Translations under genes and position numbers: made by a program
NCBI RefSeq assembly: GCF_000814475.1
Contig: NZ_JSVC01000006.1
Span: 62,001-126,000, forward strand
Source: Flavihumibacter solisilvae
Lineage (GTDB): Bacteria; Bacteroidota; Bacteroidia; Chitinophagales; Chitinophagaceae
Reading direction: 5' to 3'
DNA length: 64,000 nucleotides
Part shown: positions 26,184 through 34,168 of the stretch, in pieces
How the letters are laid out: each line of letters begins with the position of its first letter
How positions within the stretch are numbered: the first letter of the stretch is position 1
The notes under the pieces: model-generated
Told to the model about the DNA's origin: nothing
The model's database searches: none
Seen by the model: the letters and a program-made list of their open reading frames with translations, nothing else

Positions 26184-26612
26184 TCATGCTACGGCATGTG
26201 CAGGAGCTTTTTCATCCGCAAATACAACCGAAAGTTTTGCAAGCGCAAATGCACCGATCGCCATTACCAGGTCCCTGACTGCCACATCAAAATTGCGACC
26301 ACTCAGCAGCAGCGTGAGAGCAATAAGGATCAGCCATACCATTACGACCCAGGCGCCGATCTTCGGCCGCGCCAGTACCAGCAGGCCTGCGACAATTTCA
26401 ATGATACCTACTATTGACATAAAAGAGGCTGCATTGAACGGCAACAGGTTAGCTACCGGACCACCGAGATATTCTTTCCAGTCAGTAAGCAGGTTGGTGA
26501 ATTTGTCCAGGCCTGCCACAATGGGAACAATTCCATACGTATATTTTAAAACCTGCTGAACCTGGTGACTACTTTGAACTAAATTTTTCATAGCGTTTGT
26601 TTTACTAAACAT
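26184..26612 (-). CDS. DoxX-like integral membrane protein
   Basis: This small protein of 135-142 residues has four hydrophobic helices (about residues 27-45, 62-82, 85-108, 113-130), the size and layout of DoxX/DUF417-type membrane proteins. Motifs include GIVPIVAGLDKF and IVGIIEIVAGLLVLARP. Two ATG starts are possible, 26612 and 26591 (MKNLVQSS); the second removes a short polar lead. It is transcribed divergently from an ECF sigma factor, with an inverted repeat between them, so the pair is probably co-regulated. Function is unknown; some DoxX relatives act in redox stress. Confidence 0.75.
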   Translation of the reverse strand: MFSKTNAMKNLVQSSHQVQQVLKYTYGIVPIVAGLDKFTNLLTDWKEYLGGPVANLLPFNAASFMSIVGIIEIVAGLLVLARPKIGAWVVMVWLILIALTLLLSGRNFDVAVRDLVMAIGAFALAKLSVVFADEKAPAHAVA

Positions 26613-26634
26613 TGGAGTAAAGCCAGCTACAAAA

Positions 26635-26670
26635 GGTTACAAAATAATTTTTTGGACATTTTTTGTAACC
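26635..26670. promoter_or_regulatory. Inverted repeat between divergent DoxX-like and sigma genes
   Basis: Perfect 10-bp arms GGTTACAAAA (26635-26644) and TTTTGTAACC (26661-26670) are separated by 16 bases in an AT-rich 101-bp divergent region. The arms could be an operator, or two oppositely facing promoter elements recognised by the same sigma factor. Confidence 0.5.
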
Positions 26671-26713
26671 TTAACGGTCATCGATACTCTAATTGATTAG
26701 CAGCCATTTAATA

Positions 26714-27373
26714 ATGAATCAAAGCGAAACAACCGGCGCCACGCACATTTCAGATACTGAAGTGATCACCAGGATTTTACATGGGGAGAAAAATCTCTAT
26801 GCAGTAATCGTACGCCGTTATAACCAGCGGCTGTACCGGGTAGGCATGTCGATACTTAATGACGACGCAGAAGTGGAAGATTCAATGCAGGTGGCATATA
26901 TCCGTGCGTATGAAAACCTTGAGAAATTCGCATTCAGGTCGGGTTTTTCGACCTGGATCACCAGGATCCTCATCAATGAATGCCTGCTACGCCTAAAAAA
27001 GAAAGGAAAGACCATTATGATGAACGACGACAATATGGAATATGAACTGCAACACTGGCACGCAGGCGATACACATACGCCCGTTACCAGGGTTCTCCAG
27101 TCTGAACTGAAAGCCATATTGGAAGACGCCATCAGCAGGCTCCCCGAAATCTACAGGACTGTATTCGTCATGCGGGAAATCGAAGACATGAATGTGGCAG
27201 AAACCCAGGAATGCCTTGAAATCACCGAAGCGAATGTGAAAGTGCGCCTGAACCGCGCCAAAGCCATGCTTAGGGATTCCCTTGCCGGCTATTACCAGAA
27301 AGAAGAGATCCTGCATTTCCATCTTTCCCGTTGCGACAGGATGGTCCAGGCTGTTATGCGCCAGATAGGATAG
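26714..27373 (+). CDS. ECF-type RNA polymerase sigma factor
   Basis: The 219-residue protein (ATG at 26714; a TTG at 26693 is less likely) shows sigma-70 region 2 (about 25-95, with NDDAEVEDSMQVAYIRAYEN and FSTWITRILINECLLRLKK) and region 4 (about 135-190, with LPEIYRTVFVMREIEDMNVAE). It would direct RNA polymerase to a small set of promoters. No anti-sigma gene is adjacent. It reads away from the DoxX-like gene and is followed after 44 bp by a ChbG/YdjC-type gene in the same direction. Confidence 0.88.
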   Translation: MNQSETTGATHISDTEVITRILHGEKNLYAVIVRRYNQRLYRVGMSILNDDAEVEDSMQVAYIRAYENLEKFAFRSGFSTWITRILINECLLRLKKKGKTIMMNDDNMEYELQHWHAGDTHTPVTRVLQSELKAILEDAISRLPEIYRTVFVMREIEDMNVAETQECLEITEANVKVRLNRAKAMLRDSLAGYYQKEEILHFHLSRCDRMVQAVMRQIG

Positions 27374-27417
27374 GCATCCATGTTATACGCAATCTGAAAA
27401 AGCGTTATATTAACGCT

Positions 27418-28347
27418 ATGAGATTGCCATCTGCTCTTTTCGTTCTCGCCATGACCGCTGCCTGCAGCGCTTTTAGTCAACCCGCTTCCCTTCCCGAAAG
27501 ACTCGGTTACCCGAAGGGCACCAAACTACTTATCGTTCATGCTGATGACCTTGGTGTGGCCCATTCCGAGAATAAAGCAAGTACGGCTGCTTTCGACAGG
27601 GGAATGGTCAATTCTGCCAGCATCATGGTACCCACACCATGGTTCGCCGAAATTGCCAGCTATGCGCGCGCAAATCCAAATGCTGACCTAGGACTGCATC
27701 TTACCCTCACCAGCGAGTGGAAATATTACAAATGGGGACCGGTTAGCGGCCGCCAGAAAGGATTGCAGAACGCACAGGGCTACATGTTCGAAAGCGTCGA
27801 TTCCGTATATATGTCGGCAAGCCTGGCCGAAGTGGAGACTGAACTCCGTGGACAGATCAGCAAGGCGCAAAATGCCGGTATCGACATCACACACCTCGAT
27901 TCGCATATGGGCACTTTATTCGGCAGGCCCGACTATCTCAAATTAATGATCACCCTCGGCCGTGAACTCAAAGTGCCGGTGATGCTGTTCAAAAATGGCC
28001 CCGGCTCCGTGTCCTTCCACAAACTGGAATCATTCCTGGCCAGCAATGACATTGTCGCCGATACCGTGGTAACTGCAAACCCCGACAATTTCAGGAAAGG
28101 GATGGCTGAATATTACAGCAGCGTATTGAATGGGCTAAAACCCGGACTAACGGTACTGCTCATCCACACTGCCTATGACGACGAAGAAATGCAGGCAATA
28201 ACGGTTGATCACCCGGACTGGGGCGCTACATGGCGCCAGGCCGATTATAATTTCTTTACGAGCGACCGCTGCAAAAGCATTCTCCAGCAACAAAAAATCC
28301 AGCTCGTTACCTGGCGCGAGATCCGGGATAAACTTAGCAGGAAATAA
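27418..28347 (+). CDS. Exported ChbG/YdjC-type carbohydrate deacetylase
   Basis: The ATG at 27418 starts a signal peptide (MRLPSALFVLAMTAACSAFSQ), giving 309 residues; the frame is open further upstream but that overlaps the sigma gene. The YdjC/ChbG (HpnK-like) fold is shown by HADDLGVAHSEN with the metal-binding Asp pair, DLGLHLTLTSEW, and DITHLDSHMGTLF with the metal-binding His. Members remove acetyl groups from amino-sugar oligosaccharides; some cut other amides. Export to the periplasm is less usual for the group. The stop codon abuts the stop of the convergent DUF2490 gene with no gap. Confidence 0.85.
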   Translation: MRLPSALFVLAMTAACSAFSQPASLPERLGYPKGTKLLIVHADDLGVAHSENKASTAAFDRGMVNSASIMVPTPWFAEIASYARANPNADLGLHLTLTSEWKYYKWGPVSGRQKGLQNAQGYMFESVDSVYMSASLAEVETELRGQISKAQNAGIDITHLDSHMGTLFGRPDYLKLMITLGRELKVPVMLFKNGPGSVSFHKLESFLASNDIVADTVVTANPDNFRKGMAEYYSSVLNGLKPGLTVLLIHTAYDDEEMQAITVDHPDWGATWRQADYNFFTSDRCKSILQQQKIQLVTWREIRDKLSRK

Positions 28348-29007
28348 TCACTCAACACCTTTGCGTTTCAGCTGGAAGAAACCCATGATAAAGAAAATAT
28401 CCATCCCCCTCGTTCCTTTTTCCGCCTGGCGCACATAAGAAATATCAATATTGAACCGCTGAAAAAGGTCACACGCAAACCCTGCTGCAACGCGGTTCCT
28501 TACCCATGAACCCGTATTGAACAAATAGAACACCTCATCATACACGTATAGCCTGGGATGCTGAGGCAATTTGGCGAAGGAGTATCCAACACGCAGCCTG
28601 TTCCGATAAAAATGAATATTATCCGTGTGTTGGCGGAAACGATTCCAAACCATATTCCGGTCATCGATCAGGAAATTCTTCAACGGCACATTGATGATCA
28701 CTGAATTCATCAGTGTATGCTCATGCAACCTTGTACCGTTGGAAGGAGCACTGCGCAAATAAAGGTAAGCCGGGTTCAGTGTAATATATTTTCCCGCCCT
28801 GATGTACGATTGAAGCCAAATTGCATTCGTGGTTTGTGGTGTGGCAACACCGACCTGGGCCGTAAACCGGAGTGATGGAGAATGTTTGTAGGAGACACCG
28901 GGAAGGTACCACGCAAAAGTGGGTCTTGATTCGCGCTGGGCGAATCCAATTGTTATCAGCGCGGGGCAAATAACAGCCAGTATGATGATGTGTTTCATCA
29001 TATCCAT
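28348..29007 (-). CDS. DUF2490 outer-membrane-type protein
   Basis: The roughly 220-residue protein has a signal peptide (MKHIIILAVICPALITIGFAQ), then alternating hydrophobic strands with WLQSYIRAGKYITLNPAYLYL and YRNRLRVGYSF, ending in FFIMGFFQL. This matches DUF2490, a small predicted outer-membrane beta-barrel family of Bacteroidota. Several starts are possible: TTG 29013, ATG 29007, 29001 or 28998. Function is unknown. It converges exactly on the deacetylase gene. Confidence 0.78.
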   Translation of the reverse strand: MDMMKHIIILAVICPALITIGFAQRESRPTFAWYLPGVSYKHSPSLRFTAQVGVATPQTTNAIWLQSYIRAGKYITLNPAYLYLRSAPSNGTRLHEHTLMNSVIINVPLKNFLIDDRNMVWNRFRQHTDNIHFYRNRLRVGYSFAKLPQHPRLYVYDEVFYLFNTGSWVRNRVAAGFACDLFQRFNIDISYVRQAEKGTRGMDIFFIMGFFQLKRKGVE

Positions 29008-29109
29008 TGACAAATGTGCATTATAAGCTGACTGGCGGTTTGACCTAAGGGTTCAAACTTTTTGCCTGACGCGACAGTGAAGGCCTTCTTGTGTAGCGCG
29101 AGGGTCCGA

Positions 29110-30129
29110 CTACAACAAAATCCCCTCCCTCGGTTTAATAGGCTGCGGCAGGTCTTTTTCACCGATCATCTGGAGTATATCAATTTCGCTATTCCTGATC
29201 AGCGATAACATGGGAACATCATTATGGAGGCCTTCAAACGGGTTTTCTGAATAGTCGCCGACTATTTCCATCGCCACATAGATCCAGCCGACGATCACAC
29301 CCACCGGTATGGCAAGCCAGATAAATCCATCTTTCAGATCCCTGAAAACACCTACTAACCCGAATGGCAGCAGAAAAATAAAAATGCATACAAAAGCAAA
29401 ACCGAAACTTGCGTATTTCCTGGGGAAAGGAAACCGCTTAATCCGGTCTGCCCTGCCCTGCCCGTCATGAAAGCTATTGATGATTTCCTGTAAAGCTATC
29501 TGATGAAAGCTGTTTATCGCGTTGACCTGGCAAAGCTGTTGCACATCTCTTGTCTGCATGTCTAAAAGCTGCGTCGCTTTATTGTTGACATGCTGCAACT
29601 TGCGTTCTTCTGATACTGAAAGATATTTCCGCTCCTTAAGTTCATTCAGCTCAGGCCGGAAATAGCCCATATTCCTTTCCCGCCTTTTCCGGTTGAAATG
29701 CCCAATCGGGCCACCGAGACCGACATGCTCCCACGGTGTCGGTTCCATCAATTGCTCACGGACCTGGTATAGCCAGGCGATATTACGGTAGATGACCTGT
29801 TTCCTGAGATCGTCAAGTGCTTCGGCCCCGGGTTCATCTGACCGGAAATTCTTCACCATGCTGGCAAACTTCCTGCTGTCATTCACCATGGCTCCCCAGA
29901 TCTTTCTCGCCTCCCAAAGCCTGTCGTATGACTGGTTATTTTTGAAGCCAGCATAAAACGCGACGGCGGTACCAATCACCGTGAGCGGCATCCATGGGAT
30001 TATGATAAACTGCCAGCTCGTAACATAATAGACTCCGGTCACTAATGACATCCAGGCAATAAGCCAGTACAGGTGATGCCCGGTGAACTCGAAAATTCCT
30101 TTAAGAGAAAGATATTTCCTAACGATCAT
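29110..30129 (-). CDS. Bestrophin-family anion channel
   Basis: The 339-residue protein fits bestrophin (UPF0187/YneE) throughout: IVRKYLSLKGIFEFTGHHL at the start, membrane helices near 20-65, the conserved NNQSYDRLWEARKIWGAMVNDSR segment, and a later helix pair near 230-290. The end contains PFEGLHNDVPM, close to the family's conserved proline/aspartate turn. Bacterial bestrophins form pentameric ion channels in the inner membrane. It is last of a four-gene minus-strand run (hydrolase, DJ-1-like, ABM, bestrophin), 11 bp after the ABM gene. Confidence 0.92.
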   Translation of the reverse strand: MIVRKYLSLKGIFEFTGHHLYWLIAWMSLVTGVYYVTSWQFIIIPWMPLTVIGTAVAFYAGFKNNQSYDRLWEARKIWGAMVNDSRKFASMVKNFRSDEPGAEALDDLRKQVIYRNIAWLYQVREQLMEPTPWEHVGLGGPIGHFNRKRRERNMGYFRPELNELKERKYLSVSEERKLQHVNNKATQLLDMQTRDVQQLCQVNAINSFHQIALQEIINSFHDGQGRADRIKRFPFPRKYASFGFAFVCIFIFLLPFGLVGVFRDLKDGFIWLAIPVGVIVGWIYVAMEIVGDYSENPFEGLHNDVPMLSLIRNSEIDILQMIGEKDLPQPIKPREGILL

Positions 30130-30140
30130 AAGATCTTGAC

Positions 30141-30446
30141 TTACTGGTCCAGGATGGATGTCGCAACGAACACTTCGCGCGTTTCCAGCAAAGGTACTAT
30201 TGAGCTTATAACGATCTCCTGGAAATAATCCGAGTCCCGGTGTTCCCTGGCCGCGGCTTCGTCTGCATATCCTTCGTATAACAGGATCGTATTAGGATCA
30301 CTGTTACTTTGGTGAAGTTTGTAAACCAGGTTTCCTTTTTCTTCCCGGCTGCGGCGGGCAGCTTCTTCAAGCAGTGACAACACTTTTTCCAGGCTACCCT
30401 GCTTCACCTGCCATTTTGCGAATACATAAACAGGTATTGTAGTCAT
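30141..30446 (-). CDS. Antibiotic biosynthesis monooxygenase (ABM/YgiN-like) domain protein
   Basis: The 101-residue protein starts at the ATG 30446 (TTIPVYVFAKWQVKQG); an upstream start at 30473 adds only a poor leader. One ferredoxin-like ABM domain is visible, with YVFAKWQVKQGSLEKVL and LYEGYADEAAAREHRDSDYF. Relatives include quinol monooxygenase YgiN and small dimeric heme-free oxygenases. It follows a DJ-1/PfpI gene and precedes bestrophin. A role in quinone or reactive electrophile turnover is possible. Confidence 0.82.
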   Translation of the reverse strand: MTTIPVYVFAKWQVKQGSLEKVLSLLEEAARRSREEKGNLVYKLHQSNSDPNTILLYEGYADEAAAREHRDSDYFQEIVISSIVPLLETREVFVATSILDQ

Positions 30447-30503
30447 AAAGATTATTTTAAGGATTATGACCACTTAATGAAGTGGCCATAATCGCAGGAA
30501 GGA

Positions 30504-31208
30504 TCAGTTTGCCGCAGCAGCTTCTGCTTTCGCTTTAGCTGGTTCCAGGATGGCAATTACTTTTTCAGCTACCCCTTTAGCCGATGCCGGGTTCTGACCG
30601 GTTACCAGGCGCCCGTCCGCAATACTGTTGGCTGACCAAGGTGCTGCTACATGGTAAATGGCCCCCTGGCCAGTAAGCGCAGTCTGCAGGTCAAATGGCA
30701 CATCCTTCCTTGCATAATTATCCTCCTCCGCTGTACTGAAGGAAGTAATGTTTTTCCCGTTCACCAGGTAAGAACCATCGCTCAACTTTACATTCAGCAG
30801 GGAAACAGGTCCATGACAAACGGCACTGACAACCGCGCCGCGTTCCCAGGTTTCCTTAATCACTTTTTTCAGCAATGGCGCTTCGGGCATATCTACCATC
30901 GGCGCCAGTCCGCCAGGCACAAACACCGCATCGTATTTACTCACATCAACGTCGGAGAGCTTAACTGCTTTCTGCATGGCAGCCCAACCATTACCTGTCA
31001 GGAATTTGAGATTATCAGGATCATCCGCGAGGTTCAATGCATCCAGGTAAGGCGTATCACCTGATAAGGTAGCAAAATCGACCTGGTAGCCAGCCCTGTC
31101 GAATTCGGCATAAGGATGCGCCACTTCCGACAGGAATGTTCCTGTTCTCCTGTTGTGGGGTCCAATGGTATTGGCATTTGAAGCGATAATCAGGATCTTC
31201 TTTTTCAT
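30504..31208 (-). CDS. DJ-1/PfpI-family protein (Hsp31-like), cytosolic
   Basis: The 234-residue type 1 glutamine-amidotransferase-like protein has the nucleophile elbow SAVCHGP (C131, H132) and a candidate partner E28 in TGTFLSEVAHPY. YDAVFVPGGLAPM is typical. Length and motifs fit the Hsp31/YajL-like glyoxalase III or chaperone group. There is no signal peptide. It lies 10 bp after an alpha/beta hydrolase and 57 bp before the ABM gene. A role in detoxifying reactive carbonyls such as methylglyoxal is likely from the family, not shown here. Confidence 0.88.
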   Translation of the reverse strand: MKKKILIIASNANTIGPHNRRTGTFLSEVAHPYAEFDRAGYQVDFATLSGDTPYLDALNLADDPDNLKFLTGNGWAAMQKAVKLSDVDVSKYDAVFVPGGLAPMVDMPEAPLLKKVIKETWERGAVVSAVCHGPVSLLNVKLSDGSYLVNGKNITSFSTAEEDNYARKDVPFDLQTALTGQGAIYHVAAPWSANSIADGRLVTGQNPASAKGVAEKVIAILEPAKAKAEAAAAN

Positions 31209-31218
31209 GATTTCTATT

Positions 31219-32061
31219 TTAAGTGATGGAGTGCGTGTTTAACCAGTTTACAATATCCCCTGTTACTATCCCATTGCATTTGTCATTCAGTAAATCGTGA
31301 TAATGACCCTCATAGGTTTTCAGTTGACGGTCAACGGATGACACATGTTCCACCAGGTATTTGCTTCCCGACAAACGGGTAACCTTGTCTGCGGTACCAT
31401 GCATTACCAGCAGCGGAAGGGTGATCCCGGGCATTTCGCTTTCCAGGTATTCTACCGCCAGCAATAACTGCTGCATTGTCTTTACGGGTTGTTTCTCACC
31501 CGCCAGTAACGGGTCGGCATTCATCATGGCCACAATGGATGGATCCCGAGAAAAAGATTCATTATCCAGTTTTACCAGCCGGCTATGGGGAATGAAATGT
31601 GCAAGGACTTTCATTGTGGCCAGCGCAAAAGCGGGTACTGGTACCTGTAAGGCAATACTTTCCAGGATGAGTCCCTTCAGCTTCTCCTGGTGATGCACGG
31701 CATATACTGCAGCAAACACCCCGCCCGCACTATGTCCCAGCAGGAAAACAGGCAATGCCGGGTAGGCAGACCGCGCAATGTTCAATAACTTGTCGATATC
31801 CGAAATGAGATCACGGTAATCGCGGACATAGAACCGTTCACCCTCCGATTGGCCGCGGCCGCAGAGGTCCATCGCATACACGTCAAAACCGTTTCCATTG
31901 AGTTGCCCTGCAAAGCGGTGATAATAGCCGCTGTGGGAATTCAGTCCATGTACCACCAGCACTATCCCCCTGGATTGATTCACCTTCCAGCTACGGTAAA
32001 AAATATACTGACCTTTATTATCCTGGAACGTTGAACCGGAATGGATTTCACTTACTGACAT
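31219..32061 (-). CDS. Alpha/beta hydrolase (monoacylglycerol-lipase-like)
   Basis: The 280-residue serine hydrolase has an oxyanion-hole motif VVHGLNSHSGYY, nucleophile elbow GHSAGG (S111), acid in VMHGTADKVT and histidine in YEGHYHDLLND. MDLCGRGQSEGER is typical of lysophospholipase/monoglyceride-lipase relatives. No signal peptide is seen. It is the first gene of the four-gene minus-strand set ending with bestrophin; the promoter lies in 32062-32287, which also holds a CTCCGAAA motif found again before the histidine kinase gene. Confidence 0.88.
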   Translation of the reverse strand: MSVSEIHSGSTFQDNKGQYIFYRSWKVNQSRGIVLVVHGLNSHSGYYHRFAGQLNGNGFDVYAMDLCGRGQSEGERFYVRDYRDLISDIDKLLNIARSAYPALPVFLLGHSAGGVFAAVYAVHHQEKLKGLILESIALQVPVPAFALATMKVLAHFIPHSRLVKLDNESFSRDPSIVAMMNADPLLAGEKQPVKTMQQLLLAVEYLESEMPGITLPLLVMHGTADKVTRLSGSKYLVEHVSSVDRQLKTYEGHYHDLLNDKCNGIVTGDIVNWLNTHSIT

Positions 32062-32223
32062 GGTAAACTGGATTTAAGGAACAGGTAATAAACCCTGGAA
32101 CCGAATAACATGCCATTGATCAAAATAAATGATCACTGTGAATCTGCAGTTCCACAATGACCTGTAAGTGAATTCGCTGGACTTTAGATTTAAGGAATGT
32201 AAAGAAGAAGAAGCGGCAAAGCC

Positions 32224-32242
32224 ACTCCGAAATTATTGGAGT
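32224..32242. promoter_or_regulatory. Imperfect palindrome with CTCCGAAA motif
   Basis: ACTCC (32224-32228) and GGAGT (32238-32242) are inverted, enclosing GAAATTATT. The reading CTCCGAAATTATTGGA resembles CTCCGAAAAATTCGGA read on the minus strand at 36645-36660. It sits about 165 bp upstream of the hydrolase operon and could bind the response regulator. I found no clear -24/-12 sigma-54 promoter. Confidence 0.3.
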
Positions 32243-32287
32243 TAAGAATGATCAACTACGAAAACTATGGAGCCTAAAACCAGTCCC

Positions 32288-34168
32288 CTATGAATTAGTA
32301 AAGTCCTGCCTCCTGATATCGAGCTTCGCCATTTTGGACTCGAGTGTCGTGGGTTTCATGTTCAGTAATTCCGCAGCACCATCCACCCCGCGGATCCGGC
32401 CCTTTGTTTTCCGGAGAATTGAGATGATATATTCCCGCTCTGTTTCCCGCTGTACCTGTTTTACATCTGCCATGGTATTGACAGTGACTTTGGGCGTGGG
32501 TTCGCCCGCCCTCGCAGCGAACCTTTGGCGGAGAACCAGGTCAGATTTCCCATTGTTCAGTACCACGGCCTGCTCCATGATGTTCTCGAGTTCCCGGATA
32601 TTTCCCGGCCAGTCATATGACACCAGTTCTTCCATCATGGATGAACCTATGGCAGCAACTGGCTTGTTGAACTGGTTAGCATACTTTTCTGCGAAATAAG
32701 TTGCCAGCGCCTGGATATCGGTTCTCCGTTCCCGTAAAGCCGGAAGCGTGATGGGAAATACATTGAGCCGGTAATACAGGTCAAGCCGGAATCTTCCCTC
32801 GCCAACTTCCTTCTCTAGGTTGCGGTTTGTTGCTGCCACGATACGGACATCCACCTTAACGGGTGAGCTGCCACCCACAGGCTCAATCTCTTTTTCCTGC
32901 AGTACCCGTAATAACTTCACCTGCATGTCCAAAGGCAACTCGCCAATTTCATCGAGGAAAATTGTTCCGCCGTTCGCCTGTTCAAACTTCCCTTTCCTTT
33001 TTTCAGTAGCTCCTGTGAATGCCCCCTTCTCATGACCGAATAATTCAGATTCCACAAGCGTGGCGGGAATAGCCGCACAGTTCAGCTTTACGAATGCAGC
33101 ATTTTTCCTGGGCGACAAGCTGTGAATAGCCTGGGCGACTTTCTCTTTCCCCGTGCCACTTTCGCCCAGGATTAAAACTGAAGTATTAAATGGCGCTACC
33201 TGAGCGGCAAGATCAAGGGAAGACAACAGGAGATGATGATTACCGATAATGCCCTTGAAGTCCGGGTGAGCGGCTGCGTGGTGATGTTCCCTCGCCTGCC
33301 CGGCTGACAATGACTGGCGGCCTGTCATGCTTCCGGCCAGGTCCGTCAACCCATTTTTCAACCGGCCCAGCAGGTCTATCTGGTCGTTCTGGTACATGTC
33401 GCGCTGGCGACTATAAAATGCATAATGAACCGATTGCCCGTTGTCCAGGGTAACAGGCACTACCAGGTATGATTGCAGGTTGAAAGAATCAAACAGCACG
33501 GACCTTAAACCCTCATCAGTCATCGAAGCAAAAGCAGCCTCTTTTATCCCGGTAATGGTCATCAATTCTTTTTTCCCGATAAACTGGTATTCATCGAACC
33601 CGATACGCAAATACCCTATATCATTGAATGAAGTATTGCTTAGCGGCCTGAGCCCGAATGTCAGCAGGTCAAACGGGAGATTCGCCTGGATCGCCCTGGC
33701 TAATTTCAGTAACTTCTGTTCACCGGAAATGCTTTCAATGGCTGTTTCAGCCAACACCCGGCGGAGGGATTCTTCCTGCCGCAACTTTGATTCAAGGCTG
33801 TGCTGGTGACGGTAACGGGCAATATCAAGGGTAAGCAACAAATCCTTTTCCCTGAACGGCTTCACAAGAAACCCATATGGCTCTGTCACCTTTGCCTCTT
33901 CGAGGATCTTTTGATTTGAATTGGCAGATAAATAAACGAATGGAATATCACCTGATTTAAGCTTTTTTGCCAGGTCAATGCCGGTAGCTTTTCCCTTCAG
34001 CCGGATATCGATCAGCACAATTCCAGGTTTATTTGCCCGCAGTTCCGCTTCTGCTTCTTCAACAGAGGCAGCGATCCCCGTTACCTTGTAGCCAGCCTTT
34101 TCCAATACCAGTCTTAAATCATTGGCTACGATAAACTCATCCTCAACAATCAGCACGCTCTTATTCAT
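32288..34168 (-). CDS. Sigma-54-type response regulator (receiver, AAA+, Fis-like HTH)
   Basis: The 626-residue protein has an N-terminal receiver with phospho-acceptor D54 (VLIDIRLKG) and K103 (FLVKPF), a middle region of about 130-300 that looks like a degenerate GAF-type sensor, an AAA+ core with Walker A GESGTGKE (335-342), the sigma-54-contacting loop GAFTGA (382-387) and Walker B GGTIFLDEIGE (about 400-410), and a C-terminal helix-turn-helix (about 585-620). It should activate sigma-54 promoters when phosphorylated. Its ATG overlaps the stop of the histidine kinase by 4 bases, so the two are coupled. Targets are probably the flanking ABM/DJ-1 operons. Confidence 0.92.
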   Translation of the reverse strand: MNKSVLIVEDEFIVANDLRLVLEKAGYKVTGIAASVEEAEAELRANKPGIVLIDIRLKGKATGIDLAKKLKSGDIPFVYLSANSNQKILEEAKVTEPYGFLVKPFREKDLLLTLDIARYRHQHSLESKLRQEESLRRVLAETAIESISGEQKLLKLARAIQANLPFDLLTFGLRPLSNTSFNDIGYLRIGFDEYQFIGKKELMTITGIKEAAFASMTDEGLRSVLFDSFNLQSYLVVPVTLDNGQSVHYAFYSRQRDMYQNDQIDLLGRLKNGLTDLAGSMTGRQSLSAGQAREHHHAAAHPDFKGIIGNHHLLLSSLDLAAQVAPFNTSVLILGESGTGKEKVAQAIHSLSPRKNAAFVKLNCAAIPATLVESELFGHEKGAFTGATEKRKGKFEQANGGTIFLDEIGELPLDMQVKLLRVLQEKEIEPVGGSSPVKVDVRIVAATNRNLEKEVGEGRFRLDLYYRLNVFPITLPALRERRTDIQALATYFAEKYANQFNKPVAAIGSSMMEELVSYDWPGNIRELENIMEQAVVLNNGKSDLVLRQRFAARAGEPTPKVTVNTMADVKQVQRETEREYIISILRKTKGRIRGVDGAAELLNMKPTTLESKMAKLDIRRQDFTNS

